A DNA stretch of 64,000 nt from Phycisphaerales bacterium (GCA_020353195.1 CP070691.1:3717665-3781664); one strand, 5' to 3'; shown: positions 53,902-63,467, counted from the stretch's first letter. Translations and numbers: made by a program. Notes: generated by a model not told the origin, from the letters alone.

Positions 53902-55395
53902 ATGTACCATTACGCCAAAACTGTGGTTCTCGTCGGGTTGGCGGCCTGCGTCGTCGCGACGGGCTGTGCCGGCCAACCGACGACGAAGACCATCTCGCCG
54001 CACCCCAGTCAACTCGTGTTTCCGCCGCTGGAGTACGAGGTGCCGGCGCCGTCGCAGTTTCGCGAGGTGTTGCCCAACGGTATGGTCGTCTACATCGCCG
54101 AAGATCGCATACTGCCCACGTTCGACCTGACCGTTTTCATACGCACCGGCGGCGCGTTCGATCCGCCGGGCAAGGCGGGGTTGGCCTCACTGACCGGGGA
54201 ACAGCTGCGCGACGGCGGCACGACGGTGCTTTCACCCGAGGAACTGGACGATCGTGTCGAGTTTCTGGCCGCCTCGCTGACGTCCCGCGTGAGCGACACA
54301 CAGGGGGTGGCCGGTCTGTCGCTGCTGGCCAAGGACATCGATGAGGGGCTCGAACTGCTGGTCGACGTGCTGCGCCGGCCGCGGTTTGACGAGGAGCGCC
54401 TCCGCCTGGCCAAGGACCGACTGCTCCAGAACATCAAGCGCCGCAACGACTCGACGAGGTCCATTGAGGGCGTCGAGTGGGGCTTCCTGATGGACGGCGA
54501 TGACCATTTCAGCAACCGGTACCCAAGCTCGGAATCGATCAACGCCATCACCCGCGACGACATGCTCGCGTTCCATAGCAAGTACTATCATCCGGGAAAC
54601 ATGATGATCGCTGTGGCCGGCGACTTCGACCGCGCCGAGATGCTCGAGAAGATCGAGCGGGCCTTTGGCGACTGGCCCGTCGGCGAAGCCGCCCCCAAGA
54701 CGTTCCCCGAACCCCGGCACGGACCCGAACCCGGCGTCTACGTCGTTGACAAGGAGGACGTCAACCAGGGCCGCGTTTCGATCGGCCACAAGTCCGTTTT
54801 GCGGGGAACCCCCGACGAGTTCGCCCTGCGGATGATGGACACCATCCTCGGTGCCGGCAGCTTCCAGTCGCGCCTGGTGAAGAAGGTTCGCTCGCAGGAG
54901 GGCCTGGCCTACAGCGTGAGAAGCCGGTTCGGGCAGGGCATCTACTATCCCGGAAGCTTCCGATGCAGCTTCCAGAGCAAGAGCGACGCGTGCGCGTATG
55001 CGACCGGGCTGGTGATCGACGAGATCAACCGGCTTCGCACCGAGGAAGTCGACCAGGATGAGCTGGACCGTGCCATCTCCCGTCTCGTCGAGTCGTTCCC
55101 ACAGCGGTTTCAGTCCAAGATGGCCCTGGTGACGACCTACCTCGGTGACGAGTACACCGGTCGGGCCCCGGAATACTGGCAGACGTATGTGGCCAACCTC
55201 AAGCGCGTCACGACCGACGACGTTTTACGCGTGGCGCAAGAGTACCTGCATCCGGACAAGATGGTGATCCTAGCTGTCGGTCAGACCGACGCCCTGTTGG
55301 CCGGCGGGCACGACAAGGACCCCGACGTGCGCTTCGACCGTTTCGGAAACGTCGCAACACTACCTCTCCGCGACCCGGATACGCTGAAGCGCTGA
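53902..55395 (+). CDS. M16-family peptidase-like lipoprotein lacking the zinc motif (partner subunit)
   Basis: 497 residues. The signal ends 'VVATGC', a workable lipobox. The M16 fold is clear ('GRVSIGHKSVLRGTPDEFALRMMDTILG', 'SFQSRLVKKVRSQEGLAYSV'), but at the place of HxxEH it has 'LASLTGEQLRDGGT', so it cannot bind zinc in the usual way. Active/inactive M16 pairs form heterodimers in many bacteria; the inactive half supplies the conserved R/Y substrate-binding site, and here 'GLAYSVRSRF' retains it. Start 53902 is one base after the stop of the active subunit. Confidence 0.88.
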   Translation: MYHYAKTVVLVGLAACVVATGCAGQPTTKTISPHPSQLVFPPLEYEVPAPSQFREVLPNGMVVYIAEDRILPTFDLTVFIRTGGAFDPPGKAGLASLTGEQLRDGGTTVLSPEELDDRVEFLAASLTSRVSDTQGVAGLSLLAKDIDEGLELLVDVLRRPRFDEERLRLAKDRLLQNIKRRNDSTRSIEGVEWGFLMDGDDHFSNRYPSSESINAITRDDMLAFHSKYYHPGNMMIAVAGDFDRAEMLEKIERAFGDWPVGEAAPKTFPEPRHGPEPGVYVVDKEDVNQGRVSIGHKSVLRGTPDEFALRMMDTILGAGSFQSRLVKKVRSQEGLAYSVRSRFGQGIYYPGSFRCSFQSKSDACAYATGLVIDEINRLRTEEVDQDELDRAISRLVESFPQRFQSKMALVTTYLGDEYTGRAPEYWQTYVANLKRVTTDDVLRVAQEYLHPDKMVILAVGQTDALLAGGHDKDPDVRFDRFGNVATLPLRDPDTLKR

Positions 55396-55420
55396 ATGCG
55401 CCCGTCCCCCAAACCGAACC

Positions 55421-55507
55421 GCGACCATAACGAGCCGCGACCGTAAGGGAGCGGACGACCCCCAAGCCCCGCGACCGTAAGGGAGCGGAGAATCCTGACG
55501 GTCGCGG
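55421..55507. repeat. Short interspersed repeat cluster (GCGACC-TAA-type)
   Basis: Units: GCGACCATAACGAGCC (55421-55436), GCGACCGTAAGGGAGCGG (55437-55454 and 55471-55488), and a partial inverted unit near 55495-55507. The same units recur at 63259-63390 and 63963-63980. All copies are between genes. Confidence 0.8.
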
Positions 55508-55563
55508 ACCGACGGGCGCGTGCGACGCCACGTCACGCACCGAACGCGCGATGACGCCCGCGC

Positions 55564-57975
55564 TCACGCGGCGCGCCAAGACCACCTGCCCACCACCAAC
55601 AGCGCCGCTGACGCGAGTTTCATCCCTGCCAGCAGGAAGGCGGCCGCGGCAGTGCCAAACACAGGCACCAGTAAGATACCCGTGATCAGGGCGCCGGCGC
55701 AGGCCCCGGCGTGATCCGCCCCGACAATCTGGCCGGCGGCAGCGCCGGCGCGTCGGGTGGCGGCAAGTTGCACACCGCCGGCCAACGCAAACGCCGCCCC
55801 GCCAAGCAGACCGGTCAACGCCACCATGATCGACACCGCCCACTCCACCAGCACGAATGCCGTCCGCGTATCCTGAACGGCGCCCAGCGCCGGCAGAACG
55901 ACCGGAACCGCCGCAGACAGGACCGCCAGCAACACGTCAACGGCGATGAGCCGGCGCCATACGGTCCCGGAACCCGCCGGCCGCCCCTTCACGCGCCGGC
56001 CCGCCAGCCAGCACCCGAGCACCAGCCCGCCCATGAACACCGCGATGATCCAGCCGATCCGTTGGTACACGTACCCGTAGAGGTTCTGAAACGCATACAG
56101 CCACACGATGCTCAGCGCCATCGTGGCAAACCCGGTTGTGCCGACCGACAGGATGATGGCACTCGTGGAGATCCACGGATTGCGCTGCTGCGGCTTTCGA
56201 CCCCGCAGGTAACACACGATCACCGTGCCGGATGCGACGATCGCCAGTGCCGCGACGAGTTCGATCCAGCCGATCGCCCGCAGCCGTTCGATCATGTACC
56301 CCGACGGGCCGCCGGTCATCCGATCCCACAGTGCCAGGCGTTGCACGTAGACCACAGGCCGCAGGTCCGTGCTGATCTCCATGTCTTCGACCGCGTCAAG
56401 CTCCTCGGCGCGCCGTCGCACCTTGTCGGGATCAAGTTGCTCGGCAAACAGCAGAGGGTGAAACAGGTCTGACCCGGTCGGCCGTTCGGAATAGCGCCGC
56501 GCCAGAGCCTCCACGTCGGTGGCGACAAGCCCGGGCTTCGTGGCGGCGAGTACGTGGGCCGGGTCACCCCATCCGACCGTTACCTGAGGGAAATGCCGCC
56601 GAACCGTGGCCCGCACGGAGGCGAGGTACGCGCCGGAAGCGGGTGACAACTCGCCCGGGGCGGCAGCGAGTGTCATGCATAGCACGGCGTCGGACGTCAT
56701 GGCCCGGCGAAGCTCGCGGTAGAACTCGGTGGTATAGAAGCGGGCCCGCAACGCCGACATCGGCTCCGGGACGCGGGCAATCACCAGGTCGAAACGGTTC
56801 CGCTGCGTCTTGATGAAGTACCGGGCATCGACGTAGTGCACCGTGACCCGCTCGTCGCTCAGGGCCCGTCGGTCCGCGCCGGCCAGATAGTGCCTGATGA
56901 TGTCGATCTGACGGGGATCCGGCTCGACGTAATCCACGTGCTCGACACCGTGACGGAGGATCTCCGCCAACAGGCCTTCCGCGCCGCCGCCCACGACGAG
57001 CACCCGTTTCGGTGACGGATGCTGGCACATCCAGAAATGGGCCAGCGGAACGAACGTGTACGGATCGGGAAAATCGGAGGTCTGCTGCCCGTCGCAATAC
57101 AGCGTGAACTGCTCCGCAAGGCGCATGACGGCGAGGTTCTGATATTTCGAGTCGGCCTCGGCGCACAGCATGTAGTTCGGCGCGACGTCCCGCCACCGGC
57201 GGTAAACAAGCCGATTGTGTAGCGTGTCGCCGACCGTCGCGATCGTCACGACACCCGCCGCCGCCAGCGACGCCGGTAAAACGGCTCCATACGGTCGCCG
57301 CGACGTTGCCGCCAGCAATGCGGCGCACGCAGCCGCCGTAATCACGCCGCACACCAGCGCCGTCTCGATCGGGGCCAGGCGCTCGACCGCCCAGAAGCTG
57401 AAGGCCGCCCCACCGACCAGGCTGCCTGCCGACTCCAACGCGTAGACGATGCCGAGCGGCCCGACGCCGGCGGGCTCGTCGCGCGCGGGAGGCGTCGGCG
57501 CGCCGGCGCAGGGACTGGGCGAGTCGCTTTCGCTTCGGCGCTCCGTAATGCGGCACGCCAGTGGGAACGCCAGCCCGACCAACGCGCTGGCCGGCGACAC
57601 GAACACGACCGCCGCCAGCGCTGACTGCGGTAGCGGCAGCAGTTCGCCCGGTTTGACGCCCAGCCAGGCCCTTGCGCCGCGAAAGACCCACAGCTCCACG
57701 CACGCGGCCACGCTCAGCAGCAACAGCACAGCCACCAGCCAGACGTCCGGGCGCCGCAGCCGGACCGAAAGCCGACCGCCCACCGCACCGCCGACGGCCA
57801 CCCCGAGCAGCCAGGCAAACAGCACCACGCCCCACGCGAACTCGCTGCCGAACATCAGCACCAGCGCCTCGCGGAGCAGCAGCGACTGCGTCACGATCGC
57901 CTGGATCCCCCAGGCCAACACGGCCAGGCCGAACGTGATGGCGGGAAAGGAAAATCGCCGGGGCCGGCTGTTCAC
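55564..57975 (-). CDS. Fused multi-pass membrane protein with central spermidine synthase-like domain
   Basis: About 803 residues. Seven or so helices (~15-260) precede a spermidine-synthase-fold methyltransferase-like domain (~290-540): 'VLVVGGGAEGLLAEIL', 'VDYVEPDPRQIDII', 'VHYVDARYFIK', 'FDLVIARVPEPM'. A second set of about eight helices (~560-800) closes the chain. These fused proteins are common in planctomycetes. The polyamine residues are not obvious here, so the product is unknown. The GTG at 57975 was chosen because it lies four bases after the stop of the methyltransferase gene; an ATG at 58023 inside that gene is the alternative. Confidence 0.8.
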   Translation of the reverse strand: MNSRPRRFSFPAITFGLAVLAWGIQAIVTQSLLLREALVLMFGSEFAWGVVLFAWLLGVAVGGAVGGRLSVRLRRPDVWLVAVLLLLSVAACVELWVFRGARAWLGVKPGELLPLPQSALAAVVFVSPASALVGLAFPLACRITERRSESDSPSPCAGAPTPPARDEPAGVGPLGIVYALESAGSLVGGAAFSFWAVERLAPIETALVCGVITAAACAALLAATSRRPYGAVLPASLAAAGVVTIATVGDTLHNRLVYRRWRDVAPNYMLCAEADSKYQNLAVMRLAEQFTLYCDGQQTSDFPDPYTFVPLAHFWMCQHPSPKRVLVVGGGAEGLLAEILRHGVEHVDYVEPDPRQIDIIRHYLAGADRRALSDERVTVHYVDARYFIKTQRNRFDLVIARVPEPMSALRARFYTTEFYRELRRAMTSDAVLCMTLAAAPGELSPASGAYLASVRATVRRHFPQVTVGWGDPAHVLAATKPGLVATDVEALARRYSERPTGSDLFHPLLFAEQLDPDKVRRRAEELDAVEDMEISTDLRPVVYVQRLALWDRMTGGPSGYMIERLRAIGWIELVAALAIVASGTVIVCYLRGRKPQQRNPWISTSAIILSVGTTGFATMALSIVWLYAFQNLYGYVYQRIGWIIAVFMGGLVLGCWLAGRRVKGRPAGSGTVWRRLIAVDVLLAVLSAAVPVVLPALGAVQDTRTAFVLVEWAVSIMVALTGLLGGAAFALAGGVQLAATRRAGAAAGQIVGADHAGACAGALITGILLVPVFGTAAAAFLLAGMKLASAALLVVGRWSWRAA

Positions 57976-57979
57976 CGCG

Positions 57980-58981
57980 TCATTCCCGTTTCGTCGCCCG
58001 GATGATCGAGTCCATCCACTCATCGTGACGGAGCAACGTCACATCGGCAAAACCGGCGTGGGTCAGGTCCTCGCGGAGCTCGGCGAACGTGTACGTTCCG
58101 CCGCCTTGGGTGGCCACGAGCATGTTCACGGCAAACATCGCTCCGGCGGCGGGGCGTGTCCGCGACTCGTCCATCACGATGTCGCGGATCATGATCTGGC
58201 CGCCGGCCACCAGGGCGCTGCGCACCTTCGCGAAGAGATCGCGGTTCTCCTGCCGCGAGTTCTGGTGGACGATCGCGCTGATCCACGCGAAATCCGCGCC
58301 GGCGGGAAGCGCGTCGACGGTGAAGTCGCCCGCGCCAAACGTGACGCGATCGGTCAGCCCGGCGTCGCCGATCCGCCGGCGCGCGAGAGGGATGACATCC
58401 GGCAGATCGAACAGGTCGGCGGTTGCATCGGGCACGGCCTGAAGGAACGCGATAGTCCACGTGCCGGAGGCGCCGCCGACGTCGAGCAACCGGCGAAAGC
58501 GCGGCGTCCCCAGGGCGGTAACGAGCGCGCCGGCGACGGGCCCGGAGACGTCATGCATCGCGCCGATGAAGGAAGCCTGGTCGGCCGCCTCACCGCGGAT
58601 GCTCGGCGTGCGCTCCGCGGGCTTGCCGGCGCGGGTCACCTGGGCCAGTTGCCCCCACCGGCGAAGGCAGTTGGCCTGATGCCGCACCATGGCCAGCACC
58701 GTGGAACCACTGCCGGTCTCCGTCAGCAGGTCCGACAACGTCGGCGGAGTCGTGTACGTGCCGTCGTGCTTGTCCAGCAGATCCATGGCCGCCAGCGCGT
58801 CCAGCAGCACCGTGACGCCTCGCACGTCGGCACCGAGCGCCGAAGCCAGCGCCGCGGCGGTCATCGGCCCGCCGCTCAGCCCCGTAAAGACGTCCAGTTC
58901 CGCCGCCGCCGCCACCACACACGCCGGCTGATACGCTCTCATCAGTGCCAGTAATTCGTCACGCGTCCATGATTTGGCCAA
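57980..58981 (-). CDS. SAM-dependent O-methyltransferase (plant-type family 2)
   Basis: 333 residues. A winged-helix dimerisation part (~1-110) is followed by the SAM domain: 'RRLLDVGGASGTWTIAFLQ', 'ATADLFDLPDVIPLA', 'RVTFGAGDF', and near the end 'GGQIMIRDIVMDES'. Relatives methylate hydroxyl groups of small aromatic or polyketide molecules. The start is TTG at 58981, supported by AAAGGAGG six bases before it. It is the first gene of a two-gene operon with the fused spermidine synthase-like protein. Confidence 0.8.
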   Translation of the reverse strand: MAKSWTRDELLALMRAYQPACVVAAAAELDVFTGLSGGPMTAAALASALGADVRGVTVLLDALAAMDLLDKHDGTYTTPPTLSDLLTETGSGSTVLAMVRHQANCLRRWGQLAQVTRAGKPAERTPSIRGEAADQASFIGAMHDVSGPVAGALVTALGTPRFRRLLDVGGASGTWTIAFLQAVPDATADLFDLPDVIPLARRRIGDAGLTDRVTFGAGDFTVDALPAGADFAWISAIVHQNSRQENRDLFAKVRSALVAGGQIMIRDIVMDESRTRPAAGAMFAVNMLVATQGGGTYTFAELREDLTHAGFADVTLLRHDEWMDSIIRATKRE

Positions 58982-58987
58982 GGGATG

Positions 58988-58995
58988 CCTCCTTT
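58988..58995 (-). promoter_or_regulatory. Strong Shine-Dalgarno that fixes a TTG start
   Basis: AAAGGAGG on the minus strand, six bases before the TTG of the methyltransferase gene. No ATG or GTG lies at a better distance. Confidence 0.65.
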
Positions 58996-59158
58996 CGGCT
59001 CTGCCCTTTCAGACTCGCCGCCCGCCCCCCACGCCGGGCGTTCACATCCTGCAATCTACCGTTGTCCCGAACGGCTGCAAGCGCCGGTCAGTCCGTTCCC
59101 CCTGCCGGCGGCCCCGCCGGTGTGAGCCCGGCAGGCCGCGAAGTTGCCACCGACGGAG

Positions 59159-59186
59159 TTGTATGCAGCCGCCGGGATGATAGGAT
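59159..59186 (+). promoter_or_regulatory. Putative promoter of the second NagX-like gene
   Basis: TTGTAT (59159-59164), 16 bases, TAGGAT (59181-59186) continuing CGT, as at 14109. It lies about 70 bases before the gene. Confidence 0.35.
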
Positions 59187-59253
59187 CGTCGGGTCGCCCG
59201 CCGGGATGAATGGAAGACGCCGTTGATCCGAGCGCGGGCACGTCAGGTGCATT

Positions 59254-60570
59254 ATGAACGAACCATCGACGGTAGGACGACCCGAGCGTTTGATTTCGCT
59301 GGACGTGTTCCGCGGAATCACCATCGCGGGCATGATCCTGGTGAACCATCCGGGGAGCTGGGGGCACCAATTCGGCCCGGTCAGTCATGCGCAATGGCAC
59401 GGCTGGACGCCGACCGACCTGGTGTTCCCGTTCTTCCTGTTCATCGTGGGCGTGGCGATGGCGTTCTCGTTCGACCGGCGGCTGGCGCAGGGAAGCAGCC
59501 GGGTTCATCTGTTCGGGCACGTGGTCCGACGGACGATCATCCTGTTCTTGCTCGGGTTGATCATGTACGGGTCTCCCAATCTGCGGCTCATCGGCCCCTA
59601 CATTCTGATCATCGTCGGGCTGTGGTTCCTGTATGCGGACGAGCCGACATTGGGTTGGGGCCGCACGTCGGCCGCTCAAACGAAGAAGGTCATCGCGTGG
59701 GTCCTGCTGGTCGGCGGTGTCGCCTACTTCGCGCTGGATTTCGCATACTTCCAGAAGGCCCATCCGCCGGCGACCAGCCCGTTGCGCGTTCCGGGCGTGT
59801 TGCAGCGGATCGCGGTGTGCTACTTCTTCGCCTCGATCATCGTGATGACGTGCGGCGTGCGTGGCAGGGTGATCTGGGCGGCACTGCTGATCGTCGGATA
59901 CTGGTACATCGTCAAGAACGTCGCCCCGCCGGCCGACTACGTACCTGGCTTCGCGGGCCGGCCCGAAGGGCTGCTCCACGACTGGCTCGACCAGAAGCTG
60001 CTGGGCGCCCATCTGTACCGCGAGAGGCCCGATCCTGAAGGCGTGCTCAGCTCGCTCCCCTCGATCGCCACCGTGCTGCTGGGCGTGCTGACCGGCAACT
60101 GGCTGCAGGGGTCGCGCGAGAAGAAGGACAAAGTCATCGGCCTGTTCCTCGCCGCGAACGTCGCGCTGGTCGTCGGCCTGTGGATGAACTGCGCGTTCCC
60201 GATCAACAAGAAGATCTGGACGAGTTCGTACGTCGTGTTTACGGCCGGCCTGGCCATGCACTTCTTGTCCGTGTGCTTCTGGCTCATCGATGTCAAGGGC
60301 TACAAGCGGTGGGCTTGGCCGTTTCTGGTCTACGGCACGAATCCGATCACCGTATACTTCGCTGCGCACCTGGTCTCGAGGCTGCTGTTTCCCTACAAGA
60401 TCGGGGGCGAGGAATCCGGCGTTGCGTTCAAGTCGCTGGTCTACGACAACGTCTTCGCCTCGTGGGCGGAGCCGAAGCTGGCGTCCCTGCTCTTTGCCCT
60501 GACCTACGTCGTGATCTGGTGCCTGCTGATGATCCCGATGTACCGCAAGCGCATCTTCATCAAGATCTGA
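59254..60570 (+). CDS. NagX-like membrane acyltransferase (DUF5009 / HGSNAT family)
   Basis: 438 residues with about 11 helices. The family signature is very clear: 'RLISLDVFRGITIAGMILVNHPGSW' (read in parts), 'PTDLVFPFFLFIVGVAMAFS', 'LRVPGVLQRIAVCYFFASI' and 'YGTNPITVYFAAHLVSRLL'. It is closer to typical bacterial NagX than the paralogue at 3763. Such proteins are thought to acylate amino sugars across the membrane. It ends 13 bp from the end of a convergent symporter gene. Confidence 0.88.
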   Translation: MNEPSTVGRPERLISLDVFRGITIAGMILVNHPGSWGHQFGPVSHAQWHGWTPTDLVFPFFLFIVGVAMAFSFDRRLAQGSSRVHLFGHVVRRTIILFLLGLIMYGSPNLRLIGPYILIIVGLWFLYADEPTLGWGRTSAAQTKKVIAWVLLVGGVAYFALDFAYFQKAHPPATSPLRVPGVLQRIAVCYFFASIIVMTCGVRGRVIWAALLIVGYWYIVKNVAPPADYVPGFAGRPEGLLHDWLDQKLLGAHLYRERPDPEGVLSSLPSIATVLLGVLTGNWLQGSREKKDKVIGLFLAANVALVVGLWMNCAFPINKKIWTSSYVVFTAGLAMHFLSVCFWLIDVKGYKRWAWPFLVYGTNPITVYFAAHLVSRLLFPYKIGGEESGVAFKSLVYDNVFASWAEPKLASLLFALTYVVIWCLLMIPMYRKRIFIKI

Positions 60571-60583
60571 AACGCGAGACAGC

Positions 60584-62872
60584 CTACTTGGCGTCGGCGG
60601 CCGCCCAGCGCCGCTGCGAGAAGCTCCGGGCCACCAGCCAGCCCAACACGACGCCCAGCCCGACGAGAACGCCTCCGATCACCCGATTCGGGATCCATGC
60701 GTCCGTGCGAAAGGCCTCACCCACCATCAGCTTGCCGACGCCGAACAACAGGCAGTACACCGAGGCGATGGCGGCCGCGCATCGTCCCGCGTTGGCCCAC
60801 TGCAACGGCGAATGACTGCGGAACCCGGGGTCGGTCTTGCGGATCTCGGCTTCCACGCGCCGCCAGCCCGGACCGCCCGGCTGGACCTTCCGGGCAAACG
60901 CGGCCAGCTTGTCGGGCGCCACCGGCCTGGTCAGGTACGTTACCACCAGGGCGATGCCGACGGAATACGGCACCAGGATCAGGAGGTTCAACGGATACGG
61001 CGGCAGAAGCCCTCCCAGCTGATCGTCGAATACGCTGACGACCACCACGAGACTCAACAGCGAGACAAGGCAGCTCAACTCCGTCCACGCGTTCACCCGC
61101 CACCAGAACCACCGCAGCAGATAAATGAACCCGGTGCCCGCGCTGAGCGTGCCGATCAGGAACCACGCGTCGGAGATCGTCGTGTAAAACAGGCTGACGG
61201 CCAGCCCGATCAACGCCATGAGCACGGTTGCAATCTGCGATACGATCACGTAATGCCGCTCCGACGCCTGCTTCCTGACGAAAGGCCGGTAAAGATCATT
61301 GAGCAGGTATGACGCACCCAGGTTGAGCTGCGTGGAAATCGTCGACATGAACGCGGCCAGAAACGACGCCAGCACCATGCCCAGAAGCCCCGACGGCAGG
61401 ACGGCCAGCATCACCTTGATGTAACCGTTCTCCGCCACCGCCCCGCCGGGATACTCGCCGGTCACCGCGTCACACGTATAGGGGAACATGACGGCCGCGG
61501 CACATCCGACAATTAGCCAGGGCCACATCCGAAGGCAGTAGTGCGCGGCGGAGTACCACAGGTACCCCAGCGCGGCATGCCGCTCATTCTTGGCCGACAG
61601 CATCCGCTGCGCGAAATACATACCGCCGTCCGTCGGCCCCGTCACGTACCACATGAAGAAAATGAACACCAGAAAATGCGACCACGGCATGAGATCCAGG
61701 TCGCCGGAACCTTGCACGGGAATCATGCCCACCATGCCCTGCGACTTCTCCGCGCCGTACAAGGCGGCCATCTTGCGCAGCATCTCGTCCATCCCGCCCA
61801 GGTGCCGCACGGCGAGAAACGCCAGCGCCACGCAGCCCACCATCGCAATCCAGAACTGCACGAAGTCGGTAACCAGAACGCCCCACAAACCGGAGATCGC
61901 CGTGTACGCGATGACGATCACGAACAGCAGCAGGATGATCTTGAACTTGTTGACGCCGCAGACGGCCTGATTCACGTCGTACAGGATGCGCAGGTCGGCC
62001 GGGACGACGGTCGCCGACGCTGGAGTGTCGGTGCTCGGTCGGATCAGCGGCGCCAAGCCGGTGAGTCGATCCTCCAGGCCCAGCCGGGCGAGGAACGGTT
62101 CTCTTCCAACCTCGGCGGCGTACTCCTGTAGCTGCTGCCGGTCGAGCTGGAATTGTGGACTCTCGGCATGGGCGAGTTTCTTCTCAATGACCGCCAGCCT
62201 TTTAAGAGCAAGCTCCACCTCTGCGAGGACGGCGTGGCGCTCCGGATGGCGATCGAGCTCCCAGTCATCGTAGTACAGTTCGAGCGGGTCCATCCCCCCG
62301 GAGCGCATGGCCGACCGCACCTCGGGCGACACTTCGTTCGATACGGGCGTGTGCAGATACGTCCAGAGCAGCGCCTCGTCCACGACCGCCAGCCGCGGGA
62401 TATTCGGCAGCGTGAGTTGTATGATCTTGGTCATCGCCAGGTTGACCCAGCCGATGATCAGGCACCCGTAAACGAGCGCGAAGTAGGCGGCCTTGAAGCC
62501 GCGGAGCACGTCGGCCGACCGCCCCGAGTAGCGGATGTACACCAGCTCCATGTCCGTCACCAACTCCGAACGCCGCCACAACCGCGCGATGAAGAACACG
62601 CCGAGCATGGTGATGGGAACCTGGCACCACCAGAACCAGTTCTGCGCGATGCCCTTCGTCACGACCCAGCCGGCCAGGGTCAACGGTGTGTCGGCCGCAA
62701 ACGTGGTCGCCACCATCGACGTGCCCAGCAGCCACCACGGCGTCGATCCGCCCGACGTGAAGTACTCGCGGACGGACCGTCGGCCCCGCCGGCTCAGAAT
62801 CACGCCGATCGTGATCGACGTGGCGATGAATGCGGCGATGATGATCCAGTCGATAGGAGCGAGACGGGACAT
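60584..62872 (-). CDS. Sodium:solute symporter (SSS/SLC5 family) with a large soluble insertion
   Basis: 762 residues. The N-terminus fits the family: 'IDWIIIAAFIATSITIGV', 'SVREYFTSGGSTPWWLLG', 'FAADTPLTLAGWV'. After 'YGCLIIGWVNLAMTKI' there is a hydrophilic block of ~140 residues (~170-305) rich in charged helices ('AEVELALKRLAVIEKKLAHA'), then the helices resume with 'FKIILLLFVIVIAYTAI'. The sodium-site helix 'MVLASFLAAFMSTISTQLN' is present. Normal SSS members have no such block. It faces the NagX-like gene tail to tail. No Shine-Dalgarno is visible before the ATG. Confidence 0.85.
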   Translation of the reverse strand: MSRLAPIDWIIIAAFIATSITIGVILSRRGRRSVREYFTSGGSTPWWLLGTSMVATTFAADTPLTLAGWVVTKGIAQNWFWWCQVPITMLGVFFIARLWRRSELVTDMELVYIRYSGRSADVLRGFKAAYFALVYGCLIIGWVNLAMTKIIQLTLPNIPRLAVVDEALLWTYLHTPVSNEVSPEVRSAMRSGGMDPLELYYDDWELDRHPERHAVLAEVELALKRLAVIEKKLAHAESPQFQLDRQQLQEYAAEVGREPFLARLGLEDRLTGLAPLIRPSTDTPASATVVPADLRILYDVNQAVCGVNKFKIILLLFVIVIAYTAISGLWGVLVTDFVQFWIAMVGCVALAFLAVRHLGGMDEMLRKMAALYGAEKSQGMVGMIPVQGSGDLDLMPWSHFLVFIFFMWYVTGPTDGGMYFAQRMLSAKNERHAALGYLWYSAAHYCLRMWPWLIVGCAAAVMFPYTCDAVTGEYPGGAVAENGYIKVMLAVLPSGLLGMVLASFLAAFMSTISTQLNLGASYLLNDLYRPFVRKQASERHYVIVSQIATVLMALIGLAVSLFYTTISDAWFLIGTLSAGTGFIYLLRWFWWRVNAWTELSCLVSLLSLVVVVSVFDDQLGGLLPPYPLNLLILVPYSVGIALVVTYLTRPVAPDKLAAFARKVQPGGPGWRRVEAEIRKTDPGFRSHSPLQWANAGRCAAAIASVYCLLFGVGKLMVGEAFRTDAWIPNRVIGGVLVGLGVVLGWLVARSFSQRRWAAADAK

Positions 62873-63258
62873 TGGTTAGCTGTCGGTCGTCAGGGATCAG
62901 CGGTCAGCCGTCGGTTGGCGGCGATCGGCTGTCGCTTGGTCGTTGTCGGGCTGGACGGCCCGGCTCGGGCGTCCGCCGGTCGTTGTCAGGCGGCGCGGCT
63001 CGGCCGTCCGCCGCGTATCGCTACGGGCTGACTTTGTTAGTCCGCCGGCAGGGGCAAGTCAACACGCACCGGCCCGGTTCGAGCCCGAACGCAGCCGCCC
63101 CCCGGCGCGGAACCGCGTTGAATCGCACTGCTTTCGCAAACCGTCTGCGCGACAACCGGGTGCCGCAGCTCTCTGTAAGTGATTGCTGCGTTCAAGGTTA
63201 GCCGCGCCGTCAGGCAAGTTCCCACCGGCGCCCTGACGAACCCTCAACCGTACCGACC
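62873..63258. other. Intergenic region without a recognisable gene
   Basis: GC-rich sequence upstream of the minus-strand symporter gene. It contains several imperfect repeats built on CGGTCGTTGTC and CGGCTCGG around 62940-63015. No promoter stood out. The open frames here look like chance. Confidence 0.5.
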
Positions 63259-63390
63259 CGCGACCATAACGACCCGCGACCATAACGAGCCGCGACCATA
63301 ACGAGCCGCGACCGTAAGGGAGCGGATAACCCCGAGCATGGTGACCATAACGAGCCGCGACGATAACGAGCCGCGACCGTGAGGGAGCGG
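63259..63390. repeat. Array of the GCGACC-TAA-type interspersed repeat
   Basis: About eight adjoining units of 15-18 bases: four of GCGACCATAACGA(C/G)CC type or close variants, GCGACCGTAAGGGAGCGG at 63308-63325, GCGACGATAACGAGCC near 63357, and GCGACCGTGAGGGAGCGG at 63373-63390. The longer GGGAGCGG-type unit ends each run. Confidence 0.85.
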
Positions 63391-63391
63391 T

Positions 63392-63460
63392 CATGATCTC
63401 CTCGATCCACACAACAAAACCGTTCAGCGCCCATGCTCACGCGAGCGTGAGCACGCCACC
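63392..63460. repeat. 69-bp direct repeat, copy 1
   Basis: Matches 63885-63953 at 55 of 69 positions by hand alignment without gaps. The longest exact core is CCGTTCAGCGCC. It directly follows a GCGACCGTGAGGGAGCGG unit and lies just downstream (3') of the zinc-ribbon gene. Confidence 0.75.
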
Positions 63461-63467
63461 TGCCGCG

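Noticed and set aside
63259-63390. CRISPR array
   Set aside because: Units are 15-18 bases and adjoin each other without unique spacers, so this is an interspersed repeat array.
63059-63440. Minus-strand frames reading ARYGRGSLWSRLVMVAGRYGRGS-like sequence
   Set aside because: They are translations of the short repeat array, a known source of false genes, with no domain.
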